DNA from: JAGOSA01 sp043718505
GTDB taxonomy: Bacteria > Patescibacteriota > Minisyncoccia > Phycocordibacterales > UBA9973
Length of the DNA stretch: 64,000 nt
Direction: 5' to 3'
Assembly (NCBI GenBank): GCA_043718505.1
Contig: JAYSVN010000005.1
Span: forward strand, 1 to 64,000
Made by a program: the position numbers and the translations under genes. The notes below the pieces were generated by a model. The model was given only the letters and a program-made list of their open reading frames with translations, was not told the DNA's origin and did no database searches. Below are positions 60,978-64,000 of the stretch, in pieces; the first letter of the stretch is position 1, and every line of letters begins with the position of its first letter.

Positions 60978-61325
60978 ATGGCTACAAAAAAAACTACAAC
61001 AAAAAAAGAAGTCAGCGCAGTCAGCACAAAAGTTGCTGCAGAAAAAACTGATAAGAAAGAAGTTTCTATTTTAGTGAAGCGCGTTACAGAAAAGTCAGGT
61101 TTGGCTTCTGCTAAACATGCCTACACTTTCCTCGTTCCTATGGATGCCAACAAGACTATGATCGTCGCAGCTTTCAAGAAAGAGTATAAGAAAACTCCGG
61201 TCAAAGTTTCAGTGCTTCGTATGCCAGGTAAGCCACTTTTCCGTGCCGGACGTCCGGCCTGGAAATCAGGTTACAAGAAAGCAGTCGTGACTTTAAAGAA
61301 GGATGATAAGATAGAATTCATGTAA
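60978..61325 (+). CDS. rplW: Large-subunit ribosomal protein L23
   Basis: A 115-residue L23 at the tunnel exit: VTEKSGLASAKHAYTFLV, then KVSVLRMPGKPLFRAGRPAWKSGYKKAVVTL. A Lys/Thr-rich N-terminal extension (about 30 residues) is present, similar in style to that of S10. It starts four bases after rplD. Confidence 0.95.
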   Translation: MATKKTTTKKEVSAVSTKVAAEKTDKKEVSILVKRVTEKSGLASAKHAYTFLVPMDANKTMIVAAFKKEYKKTPVKVSVLRMPGKPLFRAGRPAWKSGYKKAVVTLKKDDKIEFM

Positions 61326-61356
61326 GACGCGCTTGTCGCAATGAATCATAAATAAT

Positions 61357-62205
61357 ATGAAAACATATAAACCAACAACTCCATCTCGCCGCAAAATGGT
61401 CACGATCGACTATCGTAAGGTTTTGTCAGGCCACAAGCCAACAAAGTCACTGACTCATGGCCAGCAGCGTTCTGTCGGCCGCAACAGCCAGGGCCGCGTC
61501 ACAACCCGCCACAAGGGCGGTGGTAACAAGCGCCTCTATCGTGAAGTCGACTTTAAATTCGACAAACGTGATATTTTGGCGCGCGTGACTTCTATCGAAT
61601 ACGATCCAAACCGCTCAGCATTCATCGGACTTTTGCAATACAAAGACGGTGAAAAGCGCTATGGTGTTTTGCCAAAAGGCGTTGTCGTCGGTGCGGAAAT
61701 CATGACTTCAGAAAAAGCAGCCATTAAACCAGGCAACAGACTTCCACTCAAATTTATTCCTGTAGGAACTTTTATTTACAATATTGAAATCAAACCTGAA
61801 GGTGGCGCCAAGCTCGTTCGTTCAGCTGGTACTTTTGCTCAGCTCATCGCTAACGATGCCGGTTACGCTCAGATCAAAATGCCTTCAACTGAAGTTCGCA
61901 AAATTCCTGAACTCGCCTGGGCTTCTGTCGGTACAGTTTCAAACGATGAATACCACCTCATCAACTATGGTAAGGCTGGCCGCTCACGCTGGAAGGGTAT
62001 TCGCCCGACTGTTCGTGGTTCTGCCATGAATCCGGTTGACCACCCACTCGGTGGTGGTGAAGGCGCACAGGGTGCCGGCATGAAGCGCGTCAAGAACGTT
62101 TACGGTAAAGGTATTCGCGGCAAGAAAACTCGCAAGCCAAAGAAATATTCAAACTTCCTCATGCTCACTCGCCGCAAGACCGGCAAGAAGAGAAAGGGAC
62201 AGTAA
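61357..62205 (+). CDS. rplB: Large-subunit ribosomal protein L2
   Basis: A 282-residue L2: GRNSQGRVTTRHKGGG, YDPNRSAFIGLL, RPTVRGSAMNPVDHPLGGGEG with the conserved His near the peptidyl-transferase centre. Normally rpsS, rplV and rpsC would follow; here a strong terminator and pyrF come next. Confidence 0.97.
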   Translation: MKTYKPTTPSRRKMVTIDYRKVLSGHKPTKSLTHGQQRSVGRNSQGRVTTRHKGGGNKRLYREVDFKFDKRDILARVTSIEYDPNRSAFIGLLQYKDGEKRYGVLPKGVVVGAEIMTSEKAAIKPGNRLPLKFIPVGTFIYNIEIKPEGGAKLVRSAGTFAQLIANDAGYAQIKMPSTEVRKIPELAWASVGTVSNDEYHLINYGKAGRSRWKGIRPTVRGSAMNPVDHPLGGGEGAQGAGMKRVKNVYGKGIRGKKTRKPKKYSNFLMLTRRKTGKKRKGQ

Positions 62206-62215
62206 ACTCAATCTA

Positions 62216-62252
62216 ATGCAAAAACCACCTCATAAAGGTGGTTTTTGCATTT
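62216..62252. terminator. Strong terminator ending the ribosomal cluster
   Basis: A perfect stem AATGCAAAAACCACCT / AGGTGGTTTTTGCATT around a four-base loop. Confidence 0.9.
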
Positions 62253-62301
62253 ATGGGGTGGTGTGGTAATGTAGGCGAAACCAACTCTTAAACAAAAAAA
62301 C

Positions 62302-63216
62302 ATGCAAAGAAACTTCATGCAATTACTTGCTGCCATGTGGGCGCAAAACAAATTCGTCTGTGTCGGACTCGACAGCGAATTAGCTAAAATCCCGAAACAT
62401 ATTAAAGACAGACACCTTGAATCTTCACCTGTGTCGCGTCCAATTCGTGATTTCAATATGGAAATCATTGATACCACAAAAGATATTGCCGCGGCGTACA
62501 AGCCAAATTTGGCATTCTATTTGGGCCTTGGAGAATTTGGCCTTAAAGCTCTTGAAAATACATGTGCGTACATACATCTGACGGCACCTGACGTACCAAT
62601 TATTCTGGATGCAAAGTTCGGAGACATCGGCAATACCAATGAGCACTATGCGAGATTTACCTTTGAGGTCATGAAAGCCGATGCGGTTACTGTCCATAAC
62701 TATATGGGCAGCGTAGGGATGAAGCCTTTTCTTGACTACAAAGACAAAGGTATCATTGTCCTTTGTCGAACATCAAATGCGGGGTCAGGTGAATTTCAGG
62801 AAGTTCCTGTACCATCTCGTCTTCAGGAAAGGTACGGTGACTCTTTCTTTGTGTTGGTTGGCAACACAGTTTCAAAAGTCTGGAATGAAAACAATAACTG
62901 TATGTTGGTCATGGGCGGTACATATGCTGAAGACTTTAAAAAAGTTCGTGCTGCTGCACCTCAAATCCCTTTCCTTATACCAGGTATCGGTGCGCAGGGC
63001 GGTGATCTTGAAAATGCGGTTCGTAACAGCATGACGGAAGATGGTAACGGTTTTATTGTCAACTCGTCTCGTGGTATTATTTTCGCTTCAAACGGTGAGG
63101 ATTATGCTACGCGTGCTCGGGAAGAAACAATAAAGCTTAACGATCAAATCAATGAGGTTCGTAAAAAAGTCTTAGCCGAAAGACATCAAAGCAGCCTGCT
63201 AAAATATAATAAGTAG
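62302..63216 (+). CDS. pyrF: Orotidine-5'-phosphate decarboxylase (long, type 2 form)
   Basis: A 304-residue enzyme making UMP. The catalytic DAKFGDIGNTN motif (family D-x-K-x-x-D-I) is at about 96-106, with VCVGLDSE near the N-terminus and a late PGIGAQGGD phosphate loop. The long form is typical of the PyrF type 2 subfamily. Leader TTAAACAAAAAAAC precedes the ATG. Convergent with pyrE, which supplies its substrate. Confidence 0.95.
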   Translation: MQRNFMQLLAAMWAQNKFVCVGLDSELAKIPKHIKDRHLESSPVSRPIRDFNMEIIDTTKDIAAAYKPNLAFYLGLGEFGLKALENTCAYIHLTAPDVPIILDAKFGDIGNTNEHYARFTFEVMKADAVTVHNYMGSVGMKPFLDYKDKGIIVLCRTSNAGSGEFQEVPVPSRLQERYGDSFFVLVGNTVSKVWNENNNCMLVMGGTYAEDFKKVRAAAPQIPFLIPGIGAQGGDLENAVRNSMTEDGNGFIVNSSRGIIFASNGEDYATRAREETIKLNDQINEVRKKVLAERHQSSLLKYNK

Positions 63217-63232
63217 TGATAGGAGGCAAATT

Positions 63233-63263
63233 AAAAAAGGAGAACACATAATGTTCTCCTTTT
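63233..63263. terminator. Bidirectional terminator between pyrF and pyrE
   Basis: AAAAGGAGAAC and GTTCTCCTTTT arms around a seven-base loop. Confidence 0.88.
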
Positions 63264-63271
63264 ATTTTTTA

Positions 63272-64000
63272 CTAAGCAGTTTGTTTGGCTGCATTCATGG
63301 CCTGCATAAGCTTTGGCCAATCATCTTTTGGCTTCCAAACAACATTATTATTAGCAATATCTTCCACCACAGCTTCTTCGTGCTGCTCGTATTCAGGAAA
63401 CGGTTTTTCGACGAGAGCAATAATTGGAAACCTCCTTACCCTGTCTTCCTTATCCTTGTAGTTAAAATCATCCGTGAATTTTGGAGAGCGATTGAGAATA
63501 CTGCAAATACCTTTTACTGTAGCGCCAAGGCCTTCAATAAGGTCTATTGTCTTCCTTGTTGTTGAAAAATTATTAAGGACATCTTCAACAATGATGACTT
63601 TGTCGCCCTCCGCAATAGTATGTCTGCCAAATTGCAGCTCAGAAATTTCACGTCCGGCACTTGATGCAACCCGGACAATTTTCTTTTCAGCACAAGCATA
63701 ACGAGCACCGAATTCACGTCCATTGTATGCGAGAAACTGGGCAATGCTGATACCGCCCATTTGTGGTCCGACAAAAACGGTACCTTCGTCTACCATATCT
63801 GCCAATTTCTTGAGAAGTTTTTTGGCATAGTGGTCAATGACAACTGGGTATTCTTCAGCCTTGGCAAAATTAGCATAGACATCGCCGACATATTGTTTGT
63901 ACGTGCCTGCACCAAAATTTGAAAGGTAACTACCAGCGTAGCCGACAAGCGGACCCAGCCTTTTACCAGTTTTCTGGTCTTTTGGACATTCATAGTAGCC
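63272..64000 (-). CDS. pyrE: Orotate phosphoribosyltransferase-like protein, 5' end cut by the window
   Basis: The frame stays open to the window edge, giving 242 residues without a start; the first visible residues read GYYECPKDQKTGKRLGPLVG. A phosphoribosyltransferase core follows with FVGPQMGGISIAQFLA and the PRPP motif VIIVEDVLNNFSTT. In this context (beside pyrF) orotate is the likely substrate. An internal ATG at 63805 is not the start, because clear coding sequence precedes it. Confidence 0.87.
   Translation of the reverse strand, partial: GYYECPKDQKTGKRLGPLVGYAGSYLSNFGAGTYKQYVGDVYANFAKAEEYPVVIDHYAKKLLKKLADMVDEGTVFVGPQMGGISIAQFLAYNGREFGARYACAEKKIVRVASSAGREISELQFGRHTIAEGDKVIIVEDVLNNFSTTRKTIDLIEGLGATVKGICSILNRSPKFTDDFNYKDKEDRVRRFPIIALVEKPFPEYEQHEEAVVEDIANNNVVWKPKDDWPKLMQAMNAAKQTA

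Noticed and set aside
1..64000. Alternative genetic code (TGA as Gly) as in Gracilibacteria/Absconditabacteria
   Set aside because: TGA ends several clear genes (for example msrA at 8381 and the hypothetical genes at 46664 and 17571), and no family alignment needs read-through.

Overview
The window looks like chromosomal DNA from a Patescibacteria/CPR bacterium, most likely a Parcubacteria (Paceibacterota) lineage; this is an inference. It rests on the small, compact, moderately AT-rich genome style, the standard code with TGA used as stop, tRNA genes that do not encode CCA, a trigger factor lacking its PPIase domain, large secreted Trp/Gly- and repeat-rich surface proteins, and many short monocistronic hypothetical genes each framed by its own promoter and terminator. 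I see no rRNA genes, CRISPR array, insertion sequence or prophage.

Layout. 0-6 kb: a TrmB-type regulator, a NifU-like-tailed protein, pnp, a lipoprotein, an NYN-domain protein, rpsO. 6-12.5 kb: a tyrosine recombinase, xth, msrA, an AAA-CYTH fusion protein, cca and tRNA-Arg. 12.6-17.6 kb: tRNA-Gly, an AT-rich stretch with DnaA-box-like and parS-like sites, a YraN nuclease, a Gmad2/GerMN protein, tRNA-Pro and tRNA-Gly, HU, a SIMPL protein. 17.7-21 kb: an arginase/agmatinase-family enzyme, a deoxyhypusine-synthase-like protein and a second TrmB regulator. 21-26 kb: the most unusual part, with a Ro60-type TROVE protein surrounded by several structured RNAs, then small unknown genes preceded by hairpins. 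26-36 kb: rny, clpP, tig, hppA and nusA on the minus strand, interleaved with small secreted proteins. 36-44 kb: surface proteins, tpiA, pgk, a ComEC-type beta-lactamase-fold hydrolase. 44-50 kb: rpmB, a site-2-protease-like peptidase, rpsL-rpsG-fusA. 50-57 kb: two very large secreted beta-propeller proteins and a membrane protein. 57.7-64 kb: tuf-rpsJ-rplC-rplD-rplW-rplB, then pyrF and a partial pyrE.

The Ro region is the best candidate for an undescribed system. Two divergent promoters of good sigma70 form (21401-21429 minus, 21574-21602 plus) drive, respectively, a ~430-nt structured RNA of unknown class and a transcript beginning with an uninterrupted 28-bp stem (Y-RNA-like in length). 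A second RNA module with a probable loop-bulge pseudoknot follows, then further hairpins and a leader stem ending at the TROVE start. Downstream, two 45-nt hairpins of equal length (24544-24588 and 25526-25570) differ by three compensatory base-pair swaps, which argues that the RNA fold itself is conserved. In other bacteria Ro works with Y RNA and PNPase; here pnp, rny and an NYN protein lie in the same 28 kb.

Gene starts fall into two styles: leaderless genes whose -10 box sits 6-7 bases before the ATG (for example 6023, 6985, 7866, 20203, 40644, 43060), and genes with a short leader holding a TTAAA(A/C) motif about 15-20 bases before the ATG. Clear Shine-Dalgarno sequences are rare.
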